DNA from: an uncultured Christensenella sp.
GTDB lineage: Bacteria > Bacillota > Clostridia > Christensenellales > UBA1242
NCBI GenBank assembly: GCA_905195085.1
Contig: CAJJUK010000015.1
Span: forward strand, 1-33,025
DNA: 33,025 nt
Direction: 5' to 3'
Shown here: piece after piece, positions 8,816 through 18,425 of the stretch
Numbering within the stretch: the stretch's first letter is position 1
Layout: the number at the start of each line of letters is the position of its first letter
Made by a program: the position numbers and the translations under genes
The notes under the pieces: generated by a model
Seen by the model: only the letters and a program-made list of their open reading frames with translations
Told to the model about the DNA's origin: nothing
The model's database searches: none

Positions 8816-10543
8816 ATGGAAAATAAAAAGGAAAAAATATTAGTCACATCTGCATTGCTCTATGTCAATGGGCTTCCACATTTGGGTCATGTTGTTGGCT
8901 GTTGGCTCCCTGGAGATGTGTTCGCTCGTTACAACAGAACAAAAGGAAATGATGTCATTTATGTCAGCGGAACTGACGATTACGGAACTGCAAGTTTCAT
9001 CTCTGCCAAAGAAATTGGCATGAAACCAGAAGAATTTATTCACACAATGAATACAAAAATCAAAGAAATTGCAGAAAAACTCTGCATCAGTTTTGATAAA
9101 TTCAGTGGAACAAACACAGAAACGCACAAAGAAACAACAGTAGATTTCTTCAATGAAATCTATAAAAACGGCTATACAATTGAAAAAGAAAGCACAATGC
9201 TTTATTGTGAACATGACAAAATTGCTTTGGCCGACAGATTTGTTTATGGAACCTGTCCATATTGTGGATATGAAAAGGCCTATGGTGACCAATGCGACCA
9301 ATGCGGAAAAACCTACGAACTTGACGACTTAAAGTCTCCAAAATGCAGTTTTTGCGGAAAAGATGCCGTAAAAAAATCAACAAAACATATTTATGTTGCG
9401 TTAGACAAGATTCAACCTGAACTTCAAAAATGGGTGGAAAGCAAAAAAGATGTATGGCGCCCACATGTTTATAGCATGACAAACAAATGGTTTAAAGAGG
9501 GATTGAAACCTCGTTGCATCACAAGAGACATTCCTTGGGGTATTCAAGTGCCATTGAAAGATTACCAGGACAAAGTGTTCTATGTTTGGTTTGACGCACC
9601 AATTGGCTACATCTCAATCACAAAGGAACTTGGTGGAGATGAAATGGTCAAAGACAGATGGCAAAACAAAGATTGCAAAATATACAACTTTATTGGCAAA
9701 GATAACATCGACTTCCATGCAATTTTCTTCCCAAGCATGGAGCTTGCTTGCAAGAAATATAACTTGGCAGAAAATGTTGTTGGTTTCAACTTCCTCAACT
9801 TTGAAGGTCAGAAATTCTCAAAATCTAAGAAAATTGGAATTTTCTGCAACAATTTAATGAACAGCGACATTGATATTGATGCTTTGCGCGCTTACCTTGT
9901 TTCAATCTTCCCAGAAAACAAAGACAGCGATTTCACCTATGAGGGCTTCAAACTCAACACCAATGCTGAACTTGTTGGAAAATACGGAAATTTCTTCAAC
10001 AGAACATTGAACATGATCAATAAAAATTTTGGCGGTGCTCTCGGAATTGATTACGATGACATCAAGAATTCGCTTGATGAAAACGATAATGAAATGGTTG
10101 AAGCAATCAAGACTCTTCCTGACCAAATTGGTGAATTGTTCTCAAAAACAGAATTCAGAATGGCTTACAAGGAAATTATGAGATTTGCAAGCATCGGGAA
10201 CACATATCTCGAAAAAACTGCACCATGGTCATTGATTAAAAATGGAGACATCAATGGTGCAAAGAAAGTGCTTTATCTCTGTCTTAATATGGCAAAGGCT
10301 CTTGCAATTGCTGCCAGTCCAATAATTCCTAACAAAACAGCTGAAATTTGGACAGAACAACTGAACTTTGAAGGACGTCCAGATGCACAAGATATGTGGG
10401 AAGAAGCAAGCAAAATCAACATTTCAAAGTCTCACAAAGTAAACTTGCCTAAACCACTTTTTGCTCGTCTTGACGATGAAATCATTGAAAGATATAAGCA
10501 AGAATTGTCACATCCATTCGATATTCAAGATTTAAAGAGCTAA
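8816..10543 (+). CDS. metG: Methionyl-tRNA synthetase
   Basis: A class I synthetase that charges elongator and initiator tRNA-Met. I start it at the ATG at 8816, after AAAGGAAG, giving 575 residues; longer in-frame extensions run back into hisS and lack a ribosome site. The HIGH motif is HLGH (22-25) and the KMSKS motif is KFSKS (333-337). The connective-peptide zinc region has three CxxC knuckles, C147/C150, C160/C163 and C177/C180, plus C131, so it is the type with a full set of zinc knuckles. It ends after the anticodon-binding helical domain without the C-terminal EMAP/Trbp111-like tRNA-binding domain of many Firmicute MetRS, so it may act as a monomer or use a separate protein. Its stop codon lies in the loop of the terminator. 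Confidence 0.95.
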   Translation: MENKKEKILVTSALLYVNGLPHLGHVVGCWLPGDVFARYNRTKGNDVIYVSGTDDYGTASFISAKEIGMKPEEFIHTMNTKIKEIAEKLCISFDKFSGTNTETHKETTVDFFNEIYKNGYTIEKESTMLYCEHDKIALADRFVYGTCPYCGYEKAYGDQCDQCGKTYELDDLKSPKCSFCGKDAVKKSTKHIYVALDKIQPELQKWVESKKDVWRPHVYSMTNKWFKEGLKPRCITRDIPWGIQVPLKDYQDKVFYVWFDAPIGYISITKELGGDEMVKDRWQNKDCKIYNFIGKDNIDFHAIFFPSMELACKKYNLAENVVGFNFLNFEGQKFSKSKKIGIFCNNLMNSDIDIDALRAYLVSIFPENKDSDFTYEGFKLNTNAELVGKYGNFFNRTLNMINKNFGGALGIDYDDIKNSLDENDNEMVEAIKTLPDQIGELFSKTEFRMAYKEIMRFASIGNTYLEKTAPWSLIKNGDINGAKKVLYLCLNMAKALAIAASPIIPNKTAEIWTEQLNFEGRPDAQDMWEEASKINISKSHKVNLPKPLFARLDDEIIERYKQELSHPFDIQDLKS

Positions 10544-10554
10544 TGCTCTTTTTT
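10534..10554 (+). terminator. Intrinsic terminator of metG
   Basis: A perfect 7-bp stem, AAAGAGC (10534-10540) with GCTCTTT (10545-10551), encloses a TAAT loop and runs into a T tract. The TAA stop of metG (10541-10543) is in the loop. Confidence 0.8.
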
Positions 10555-10676
10555 CTTTATCTTCTCTCTTTTAACCTTATTCTTTCTCGCCATTAATTCC
10601 TGCATTAAAGTTAAAAATGACAACCAAATTATCTTCATCAAAATAATCAATTTAAACAAAAAGGATAAAAGAAAAC

Positions 10677-10711
10677 AAAAAAAGAAGTTACAAGTAGTAA
10701 CTTCTTTTTTC
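10677..10711 (-). terminator. Intrinsic terminator of the giant surface-protein operon
   Basis: GAAGTTAC (10684-10691) pairs with GTAACTTC (10697-10704) around a 5-nt loop. It is flanked by A6 and T6 runs that extend the stem and supply a U tract on either strand. It follows the giant gene on the - strand and could also stop read-through from metG. Confidence 0.82.
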
Positions 10712-10712
10712 A

Positions 10713-13700
10713 TTATGGTCTTTCCCAATTGTAATAATATTCAGTTGTCGTCGTCGCTTCCCATTTTGCATAAAGTGTAAGATTTTCACTTGGCATTGTT
10801 CCATCAAATTTTTGAGAACAATTGCTGTCAATGTACCAACCTGCAAAAGTGTAGCGTGTGACTTCATACGTCCACTTGCCCATGTTTGATCCAACCCAAT
10901 TGTAACCTTTATCAACATATTCAGTATTTTTTGTCGGGACATAACTGCTCAAATCAAACACCGTGTTCTCTGCGACACTCACATCACCGTAAGTTTCATT
11001 TCCGCCATTCACATTGAACGACAATGTGTAATAGTGTGTCACAATTGTGTCTATCAAATTCCACTTTGCATATAGGACAGTGTTTGTTCGAGGCATTGTT
11101 TCTGCGGTAAACCTCGTGTTTTCATCAAACGTTTCAGTGGTGTACCAACCTGCAAATTCGTAAACATATTTGGTGTTGTTTTCAATATCATTAACAATCA
11201 AGTTTTCATTGTATGTTGGCAATGTAATCTGCGTACCTGCAGCCTGAACAATATCTTCAAATTCGGTGCCACCATTTTCTTCAAATGAAATTTTGTACAA
11301 TGTTTCACTCGCTAATTTCCACTCACCATTTGAAGCCTCCCATTGTGCTCCTTCATTGTATGTGTAAGAATCAACAAATTCGTAAAGAGCAGAAAAATCA
11401 AGTTCTTTTCCGATGTCCTTAAGCACCAAATCGTTGCTTTCGAGTGTCATTTCAAAGATATCTGCAAGTGGCATAAACATATTGAATGTTGCCTTTCCAA
11501 TGTAATTCTTATTGCCGGTTGCTTCATTATTGACAACACTTAGGCCAATTGACATTGTGTCAAGTTTAGGGTCATTCGTAATTTCTGCCATGTTAAGCAC
11601 AACACTGAAATTCTGTGAGTCATTTGCAGTGAATGATTTTACGACATTTCCAAGATCTGGAGTGTGACCTTTTGCCAAATCCAATGAAGCTTGAATTGCT
11701 TCAATAATCATGTCAGTAAAGCCAATTCCGTATTGAACATATTTCAATGGGTCACTCAAAACTTCTTCAATTGAAACCTTAAGTTTCTTTTCATATTGAC
11801 GCTTTGAAGCACCAAACATGATGTCAACATATTCTGTTCTGTAGAAGTAGACATATCCATCTTTGTAATAGATATAGAGCATTCTTCCTGAGCCACTTTC
11901 TGTGTCACCGAATTTATAAGGCACATCATTGTTGATTCCAATTACGGCAGGAATCTCTCCAATAACTGCCATAACTTCAGGTTTTCTTTCTTCATCAAGT
12001 TTGATTTTGACATTGATTGGAACATTCCAATTGATGTTGATTCCAACCAAATTTCCATTGATATTCAAACTTCCATCAATTTCGTAATAATTCAACTCAG
12101 AAGTGTTGACCAAAGCATTGATGAGTTCGTTTGCACCAGAGAAATCAATATGTTTATCGGCTGGATTTTCTGCCAAATAATCAAAAGCTTCATCACGAGA
12201 ATTGTTTACATTAATTTCAAGATTGATTGTGTTTCCAGCAATCGTCAAATCAGAAATTGATATCTTTTTCAATTTACTCGTTCCATCAGCATCTTCGCCA
12301 AGAACAATTTTGACAATTCCGCGATTTCCATTTCCTTCAATATCCAACTTAACTTGAAGAATCGTTTGTCCTGTCTGTTCGTCGGATTTCAAATTAATTT
12401 CTTTGAAGACTTGAGTAAGGTTTGTAATTGAACTTAAAATCTGATCAATTTGTGTGATACTGTCTTGCAAATCATCACCTTGTGAGCCTAAAACTTTTTG
12501 AATGACTCTGAGAATGTCTTCAAAACTTGAATCATTGATTTTTGCACGGAATTTGTTTGTGTCTGTCAAAGAATATGTGAAATAGATATCATTTGATTTC
12601 AAACTTTCATACATCAAATCGATTGAGAATGATGATCCATTGTTTATGATTGTGAACCCGCCTTGAAGATTGATTGATTTGCCTTCAATAAATTCAAATT
12701 GAGTTGTCTGTCCTTCTGGCAAATCTCCAACTTCAAAATAAACATCTCCCCTTGTTATCTCAATTGTTGAACTGTCAGAAACAATTGTTCCTGTCACATC
12801 AACACCATATTGATATGTCATTGCGTAGTCATAAACTGTTTCAACAAAATTTAACAAAGTTTTGTATGAATTGAAATCTGTAAGCAAGCTTGAACCATAA
12901 TTTGACTTAACTCCAACAATTTCTTTGAATCCATTCTCTCCGCCAATGAAAGTTTCTCCAAGATCATCAACAAATCTGCCAACTGAAATGTTGTTCAAAT
13001 AAACAGCAAAATTCAAATCTCTTGTTGCAACATCTTCAATAACAACATCTCCATCTTTCAACCAATATTCACTGTAATCATCATAAACTTCAGTGTTTCC
13101 ATCTTCAATGTTTGCGCCCAAAACAAGTTTTGTTGGCACAATTATGTTTTCAAGGTTTTGAACAAAAGCCTGAACAACGATGTCATAGAATCTTGCATTT
13201 TCTGCATACCACAAATCGCTGTTAATATCAATTTGAAGTCCGCCACCAATATCTCCAGAAATCCAAGAGCCATAGATGCTGTCAAGAGCTGGCAAAATAA
13301 CTTTGAACACTTCTGTTGTCGTTTCCAAAATTTCAGCATTTCCAGTCAATGACAATCCAAAGTTTTGTTCAACGAAATCAATGATTTCATTAATTGTTGT
13401 TTCACTCAAATCTGCTGTCACCTGCAAACCATTTATGTCAACATAGATGTCTTTTCCAATCAAATAGATATAGCTGTTAAGCCCAAGTGATGTAGTGTAA
13501 AGAGAAACAGCTGGCATATAATTTCCAACAACGCCATTTTCACTTTCAACAAGCATTGCCACAAGTTCGCCATAGAATTGGTTGTTGCTATATCTTATTG
13601 CAATGTCACTGTTAAATGCATAAACCCCATTTTCAACTCTCAAGCTGTCCAAAACGCCATCTACAAAGTTTTTGGAATAGTCTTGATAGTCTTCATCATC

Positions 13701-16700
13701 AAATTCAGGGATTGTTGAAACATCAGTTTTTCTCAAAGAAAGTTGTGCTTTGATGACATCATAGATGTTTAAATTAATGTTCTTAACATCATTTTCAACA
13801 AAGCCAATTTCTGCGCTCAAAATTTTAGAAACTGAATATTCTTTCTTGTTTGAAATGACAACATTGATCAAGTCAGAATTTCCAGAAATATCCAAGTCAA
13901 TCTTGTTTAAATAATCTTCCAAAGTGTAAGTATTAATAATGTTGAGCAACTCTTCGAAAACACCAAAATCAATAACAACACCAAAAGAGTCAGAGGTAAT
14001 TTTGTTTATTGCTTCAAAAATGTCAACGCTTGATGTTGATGCATTTGTCAAATCAAATTTAAGTTTCATGTTGCCAAACGCAAAATACAATGTTCCATCT
14101 TGCAATCTGACAAAGATATTTTCTCCAAATGCAACCATATTTGAAATTTCAAAATTGCCATCAAAATATTTAAATGTTCCGTCAAAGGTCAAAGTGTTGT
14201 ATGCAAGACTGAAATCAAATTCAAAAACTCCTCTCTGAACATAATCAATCAAAGCCTTTATTTTTGGCAAAAGCACTTTCAAGTCTTCATATTGCTCAGG
14301 AACAGAAATTTCTTCGATTGTTTGTTCATCAAACAAATTCAATGCAACTTTCAAATTGTCATTGATGACATATTCAACCTGCAACTTTTCGTTGTCGCTA
14401 AAAATATTCAAGCCAGCAACATCAAAAATGTTTACAGAATTCAAGTCAACATCTTTTAAAACATTCTCAATGTCAATTTCAGGAATGGTTACGGCAAATA
14501 AATCAACAATATAGTCATAAAGTTCTTTTGCGTTTTCAAAGTTTGTAGCAAAACATAACTTTCCAATTTGAGCATAAAGCATATTATTGTAAATTGTAAG
14601 TTCAAACTTTTCATTCAAAACTTTTGTTGAAAGTTTAACATAAATCTTATCCGTCAAATCAATTTCAACATTTGCAACAACATCGACCTTTTCATCATCT
14701 TTTTGATATGATAATGTGACAGTTCCCTTGTTTGCACTTGTCAAATTATAATATTCCTCATCTGAAATTTCATAAGTTTCAAAAGGAACAACATTAAGAT
14801 TCAGGTTGATTTTGCCGTTAACAAGCAGGTCTATGCTGTCAATCATATCATCAACAAAACTAATGTTTCCAGTTGCATAAACAACATTTTCAGAATTAAT
14901 TTTAAGATCAAGCTTAAGTTCGTCAAGACTTCCCGTAACATCAATTTCAATCAATGCCAAAAGCTCTTGCAACGATAATTCGCTCACATCTTCCCCAAAA
15001 ATTTCAGTCAAAGCAGATGAAATGTCAACATTGCCATTCATTTCATTTGCATTCAAAATTGAATTTATGATGTCAACAATTTGCATCAAATTCTCGGTTT
15101 GCAACTTGATTTTTAAATCAGCGTAATCAATATACGCAGTGTTGTCCGCATACTTAATTGATAATTTGTTTTCACCAATTACAACATCATAAATTGCAAA
15201 TGTGTTGTTTTTCAAATCTATTTGAATGGCACCAGAAAGATTAAGCCCTTCATAAGAAACAACAAACTCAAAAGCATATTGTTTTGTTTCAATGTAATTC
15301 TTAACATTTTCTATCTTGTTCAAAACATCATCGGTTTTGTCAGTTGCAGAAGGAAGACTGATTGTTTCACTGGTTGCACCAACATAAACTTCAGCAGACA
15401 TTGTTTGATTTTCAAAATTTAGAACAACATTATTTCCATCAATTGAGATATAAGCCCTATTTGACAAATATTCAATCAATGCAATCACGCCCTCTGATTC
15501 AGCCAATTTCAACTCATTCAAAATTTCGGATAACTTTTCAATCAATCCTTCAATGTCAATCTCAACATTTGAATTTGCAATCTGATCTGCCAAACTGCTT
15601 CCAAAGATGCTGTCAATTTTTGCAATATAATTCTCCAAATCATCAATATTGCCTTCAACAACAATCTCTCCAACTTCAAGGAAAATTTGGTTGTTGTTGA
15701 TGTAAATTGAAATGGTTTCACCAAAAATATGTGTTGAAATCTTTGCCAGTATTCCATTTGAAAAATCAACTACATAATTTGCATCAATAACAAAGTCCTC
15801 TATCGTGATTTTTGCTTGACCACCAAACTGTTCCGCTCCCAAAATTCCATCTACAACATCTGAAAGTGGAAGCAAATTTGACAAGTCATAATAATCTCCC
15901 GCAATTTCAAATCCATTTTCAACAATCTCAAAGTTTGCATCTATGTCAACTTTGTCAAATGTCACATTCAATCCGGTAAGTTTATTGTTATCGCTGTTTA
16001 AATTGATTATAAGTCCATTGTTCCAAGTCATTGAAAAGGCATCATCTGTCATTTCAGTTGATGAAGGCAGATAATCAGAAATACTTTCCGCATTATCAAA
16101 CACGCCACCCAAAATTTGCATCAGAATTTGTTGAACGTCAACAGTCTCTCCATTGATTCCGACATATTGAGAAATCAAATCAGAAACAATTTGAGAAACA
16201 GTTTTTGATGTATATTTTTCAAGAATCTCATTGATAGTGCTTTCCCAAATAGAATAATCTTCAACATTAAAACTCAACTTCAAGTTTGCAACATCAGCAT
16301 AAATGACATTATCGGAGTAAATCAATGAAACATCAATTCCTTCCAAAGAAGTCTCAACTTTCACTTTTGTAGAATTTGAATTGTCAAGATAAACATTTGC
16401 ATAATAAGTCTTGTCGTCTACATTGATTGCCACATTTGACATCACAAAATCATTAGCAAACAAGTTTTGTGCATAATTGGTGTAAAGCGTGATGCCGGAC
16501 ATATCAATTTCATCGCCAGTCTCTGTATATTCAACCACAACATCATCTTTGTTCATTCTGTTGACATTTGCACCAAATTTCACTGTGTTTCCAGCAACCA
16601 AAATATCTTTCAATTTGATTGATTTGATGTTGAAATCTGTGTCACAGACCATTCTTGCACTGAGATTGCCCAGCCCAATAAAGAATGTAATATCTCCATT

Positions 16701-17288
16701 TTCTTCGTTTTTACTTTCTTCGATTTTAAGTTTGGTGAGCAATGTGTTTGGATCAAAATTAGTCAAATCAAACCCTAAAAACTTTTCAATGCTTTCAACA
16801 AAACTTGGGTCAATTTCAATGTTGTTCATCACAAAATCAAGCAAACCGCTCAAGTCAAAGTCACCTGAAGCATCAAATTTGTAAGTGCTGTCATCAACAG
16901 ACACATAAACATTTGGTGAAACATAAGAAACTTGCACATCAAAATATTGTTGATTGTAAATCAAATCAACATCAAGAGACATGTTCCCCATGCCCATGTC
17001 AAAGACAACATTTCCTTGAGCGGACAAACTGAAATCGGAATTTTCCAGCGTCAAATCAAAGTCCGTATCAATATTGTCAAATTCTGCAATTTTTTCAACA
17101 AATTGCCCAAACAGAGTGTCATTCTCTGCGTCTGCGTCATCAGTTGGAATGGTGATAACATTTGGCTTAACATCACCAAAGATTTGCACATAGCCAAAGA
17201 AAACAGAAAGCGTAATCACAAAATAAAGTGTGAACGCCTTAAACATACGAGGAAACAGATCATGGTGTTTTCTGATAGGTTCTTCCAT
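10713..17288 (-). CDS. Giant membrane-anchored modular surface protein with InlB-type repeats
   Basis: About 2191 residues, unrecognised as a whole. A basic N-terminus (RKHHDLFPRMFK) precedes one hydrophobic segment at about 18-38 (an uncleaved anchor or signal), then an acidic linker. From about 70 to 1975 I see roughly nine divergent modules of 165-300 residues. Each has amphipathic beta strands and a recurring motif of the type xSIxYxDNxxYxDxxxLKLxF (near 119, 319, 526, 709, 896, 1058, 1270, 1566 and 1804), then a helical stretch, then more strands. Pairs such as LVAGNTVKFGANVN (231-244) and LTIAGNTINLEINVN (682+1000) show internal duplication. Residues 1999-2077 and 2088-2177 are InlB B-type repeats, each with FAGWY and ending LYAKW. 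No LPXTG motif is present. The modules recall LolA/LppX-like lipid-binding folds, but that is inference. I prefer the ATG at 17288, 7 nt after AGGAGG, over the GTG at 17291. Confidence 0.85.
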   Translation of the reverse strand: MEEPIRKHHDLFPRMFKAFTLYFVITLSVFFGYVQIFGDVKPNVITIPTDDADAENDTLFGQFVEKIAEFDNIDTDFDLTLENSDFSLSAQGNVVFDMGMGNMSLDVDLIYNQQYFDVQVSYVSPNVYVSVDDSTYKFDASGDFDLSGLLDFVMNNIEIDPSFVESIEKFLGFDLTNFDPNTLLTKLKIEESKNEENGDITFFIGLGNLSARMVCDTDFNIKSIKLKDILVAGNTVKFGANVNRMNKDDVVVEYTETGDEIDMSGITLYTNYAQNLFANDFVMSNVAINVDDKTYYANVYLDNSNSTKVKVETSLEGIDVSLIYSDNVIYADVANLKLSFNVEDYSIWESTINEILEKYTSKTVSQIVSDLISQYVGINGETVDVQQILMQILGGVFDNAESISDYLPSSTEMTDDAFSMTWNNGLIINLNSDNNKLTGLNVTFDKVDIDANFEIVENGFEIAGDYYDLSNLLPLSDVVDGILGAEQFGGQAKITIEDFVIDANYVVDFSNGILAKISTHIFGETISIYINNNQIFLEVGEIVVEGNIDDLENYIAKIDSIFGSSLADQIANSNVEIDIEGLIEKLSEILNELKLAESEGVIALIEYLSNRAYISIDGNNVVLNFENQTMSAEVYVGATSETISLPSATDKTDDVLNKIENVKNYIETKQYAFEFVVSYEGLNLSGAIQIDLKNNTFAIYDVVIGENKLSIKYADNTAYIDYADLKIKLQTENLMQIVDIINSILNANEMNGNVDISSALTEIFGEDVSELSLQELLALIEIDVTGSLDELKLDLKINSENVVYATGNISFVDDMIDSIDLLVNGKINLNLNVVPFETYEISDEEYYNLTSANKGTVTLSYQKDDEKVDVVANVEIDLTDKIYVKLSTKVLNEKFELTIYNNMLYAQIGKLCFATNFENAKELYDYIVDLFAVTIPEIDIENVLKDVDLNSVNIFDVAGLNIFSDNEKLQVEYVINDNLKVALNLFDEQTIEEISVPEQYEDLKVLLPKIKALIDYVQRGVFEFDFSLAYNTLTFDGTFKYFDGNFEISNMVAFGENIFVRLQDGTLYFAFGNMKLKFDLTNASTSSVDIFEAINKITSDSFGVVIDFGVFEELLNIINTYTLEDYLNKIDLDISGNSDLINVVISNKKEYSVSKILSAEIGFVENDVKNINLNIYDVIKAQLSLRKTDVSTIPEFDDEDYQDYSKNFVDGVLDSLRVENGVYAFNSDIAIRYSNNQFYGELVAMLVESENGVVGNYMPAVSLYTTSLGLNSYIYLIGKDIYVDINGLQVTADLSETTINEIIDFVEQNFGLSLTGNAEILETTTEVFKVILPALDSIYGSWISGDIGGGLQIDINSDLWYAENARFYDIVVQAFVQNLENIIVPTKLVLGANIEDGNTEVYDDYSEYWLKDGDVVIEDVATRDLNFAVYLNNISVGRFVDDLGETFIGGENGFKEIVGVKSNYGSSLLTDFNSYKTLLNFVETVYDYAMTYQYGVDVTGTIVSDSSTIEITRGDVYFEVGDLPEGQTTQFEFIEGKSINLQGGFTIINNGSSFSIDLMYESLKSNDIYFTYSLTDTNKFRAKINDSSFEDILRVIQKVLGSQGDDLQDSITQIDQILSSITNLTQVFKEINLKSDEQTGQTILQVKLDIEGNGNRGIVKIVLGEDADGTSKLKKISISDLTIAGNTINLEINVNNSRDEAFDYLAENPADKHIDFSGANELINALVNTSELNYYEIDGSLNINGNLVGININWNVPINVKIKLDEERKPEVMAVIGEIPAVIGINNDVPYKFGDTESGSGRMLYIYYKDGYVYFYRTEYVDIMFGASKRQYEKKLKVSIEEVLSDPLKYVQYGIGFTDMIIEAIQASLDLAKGHTPDLGNVVKSFTANDSQNFSVVLNMAEITNDPKLDTMSIGLSVVNNEATGNKNYIGKATFNMFMPLADIFEMTLESNDLVLKDIGKELDFSALYEFVDSYTYNEGAQWEASNGEWKLASETLYKISFEENGGTEFEDIVQAAGTQITLPTYNENLIVNDIENNTKYVYEFAGWYTTETFDENTRFTAETMPRTNTVLYAKWNLIDTIVTHYYTLSFNVNGGNETYGDVSVAENTVFDLSSYVPTKNTEYVDKGYNWVGSNMGKWTYEVTRYTFAGWYIDSNCSQKFDGTMPSENLTLYAKWEATTTTEYYYNWERP
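10761..11297 (-). repeat. Two InlB B-type (Listeria-Bacteroides) repeats in the giant protein
   Basis: Repeat 1 (11061-11297) and repeat 2 (10761-11030) code for modules beginning YKISFEENGGTEF and YYTLSFNVNGGNE and ending TVLYAKW and LTLYAKW, each with an internal FAGWY. Such small beta-grasp repeats are common in secreted proteins of Firmicutes. Repeat 2 carries an insertion around the KGYNWVGSNMGKWTYEV segment. Confidence 0.85.
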
Positions 17289-18235
17289 CACAACACCTCC
17301 TTGATTTCTTCGTCAATTTCTGGAACATCTTCACCAAAGAAGAATTGGTCAGAAAACTCATCAGTGACTGTCATCATACCGATTCCAGAAACATTCATTT
17401 TGTAAACTTCAGTATAATCAATGCCAACAAAATTGAAATTTCCATCAATAGTTACATTCATATTCAGAGAAACCCACTTTGGAGGGTCTGCCATACCACT
17501 TGAAAACTTAATTTCGTGCGAGTAATAAAGTGCAGCCAAAGCAAGATAATCGCCGTCAATGGCAATGCTGAAAGAATATGTTCCATCTTCATTTGATGTC
17601 ACAGGACTGAACTTTTTTTGCCCACAAGTTATATCTGAAATGATATAAGGCATAACAGTGGAAGGCTCAGTGCCAAAGGTTGACTTATATTCTTCCATTG
17701 TGTAGTCAACATAGTTGTTTTTGTCAAAAATGCCTGTGATAACATCTGCACCATCAACAAAGGTTCCTTTTGGATTGATTTTGATCACTCCAGAATTCTT
17801 GTCATAAACAACTCTTGAACAGATTGCAGGTGCCAAACTTGAAGTGGAAGGACTCAACTTGTTATAAAGAAAAGTTCCATTGTCATAAATTTTTTCACTT
17901 CGCATTTGTTGTTTAATTCCCATAGGAGCATTGACAACCCCAGTCATGAGTTTGAAAAACTTGCCAGAATAATAATCTTCAGAATGAGTAAGTTTATATT
18001 CAGCAATGTTGTAAAGCTGAACAACGGTGAAAGAATCGACAGAAGCACCACCCTCTGCTCTGTCAACCCATTCTTTGATCGTTGCTTCCGCTTCTCTCAG
18101 CGAAGATTCTTCCGCACTTACTGTCGAAGGTGCTTCCAAGTTGTCAACATAAATTTTGCCGACAGCAAGCCCTGTCACCGCTGCGATGGCAAAAATCAAA
18201 ATATAACTCATAATCTTCTTATTAAAAAGTGTCAC
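17288..18235 (-). CDS. Membrane-anchored exported protein, partner of the giant protein
   Basis: About 315 residues and not recognised. I start at the GTG at 18235, 6 nt after GAGG; an upstream TTG (18253) and an internal ATG (18211) are alternatives. The N-terminus NKKIMSYILIFAIAAVTGLAVGKIYV looks like an uncleaved signal anchor, so the bulk should lie outside the membrane. The C-terminal 100 residues alternate hydrophobic and polar positions (SLNMNVTIDGNFNFVGIDYTEVYKM, in two parts) in the style of the second half of the giant protein's modules, so it may be a one-module relative; this is inference. Its last codons contain AGGAGG, the ribosome site for the giant gene, and the TGA overlaps the giant ATG by one base. 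The two are therefore translationally coupled and likely function together. Confidence 0.8.
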   Translation of the reverse strand: MTLFNKKIMSYILIFAIAAVTGLAVGKIYVDNLEAPSTVSAEESSLREAEATIKEWVDRAEGGASVDSFTVVQLYNIAEYKLTHSEDYYSGKFFKLMTGVVNAPMGIKQQMRSEKIYDNGTFLYNKLSPSTSSLAPAICSRVVYDKNSGVIKINPKGTFVDGADVITGIFDKNNYVDYTMEEYKSTFGTEPSTVMPYIISDITCGQKKFSPVTSNEDGTYSFSIAIDGDYLALAALYYSHEIKFSSGMADPPKWVSLNMNVTIDGNFNFVGIDYTEVYKMNVSGIGMMTVTDEFSDQFFFGEDVPEIDEEIKEVL

Positions 18236-18319
18236 AGACAACCTCAAATTCAATCTATTATCATATATTATTTGCCTTCAATTTCAGTTAAATTTTCACT
18301 ATATATGATTTCAGTTTAT

Positions 18320-18348
18320 ATGATAACATAGTCAAAAATTTATGTCAA
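18320..18348 (-). promoter_or_regulatory. Promoter of the giant surface-protein operon
   Basis: On the - strand a perfect TTGACA (18343-18348) is followed after exactly 17 nt by TATCAT (18320-18325). The predicted start is near 18313, giving a leader of about 78 nt before the GTG at 18235. No riboswitch fold is obvious in it. The flanking 18254-18425 gap is very AT-rich and otherwise empty. Confidence 0.75.
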
Positions 18349-18425
18349 TAAAATAGTTAAATTTTTTTAAATATTATATGTGACACTTTTTTGATTTAAA
18401 ACCAGTCAAAAAGTTTAATGATAAA

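Noticed and set aside
10713..10760. LPXTG sortase signal at the end of the giant protein
   Set aside because: The last residues are EATTTTEYYYNWERP, with no LPXTG-like motif, hydrophobic helix or basic tail.
18361..18425. Terminator after the RNA methyltransferase gene
   Set aside because: ACTTTTTGA and TCAAAAAAGT can pair imperfectly, but on the - strand no U tract follows.
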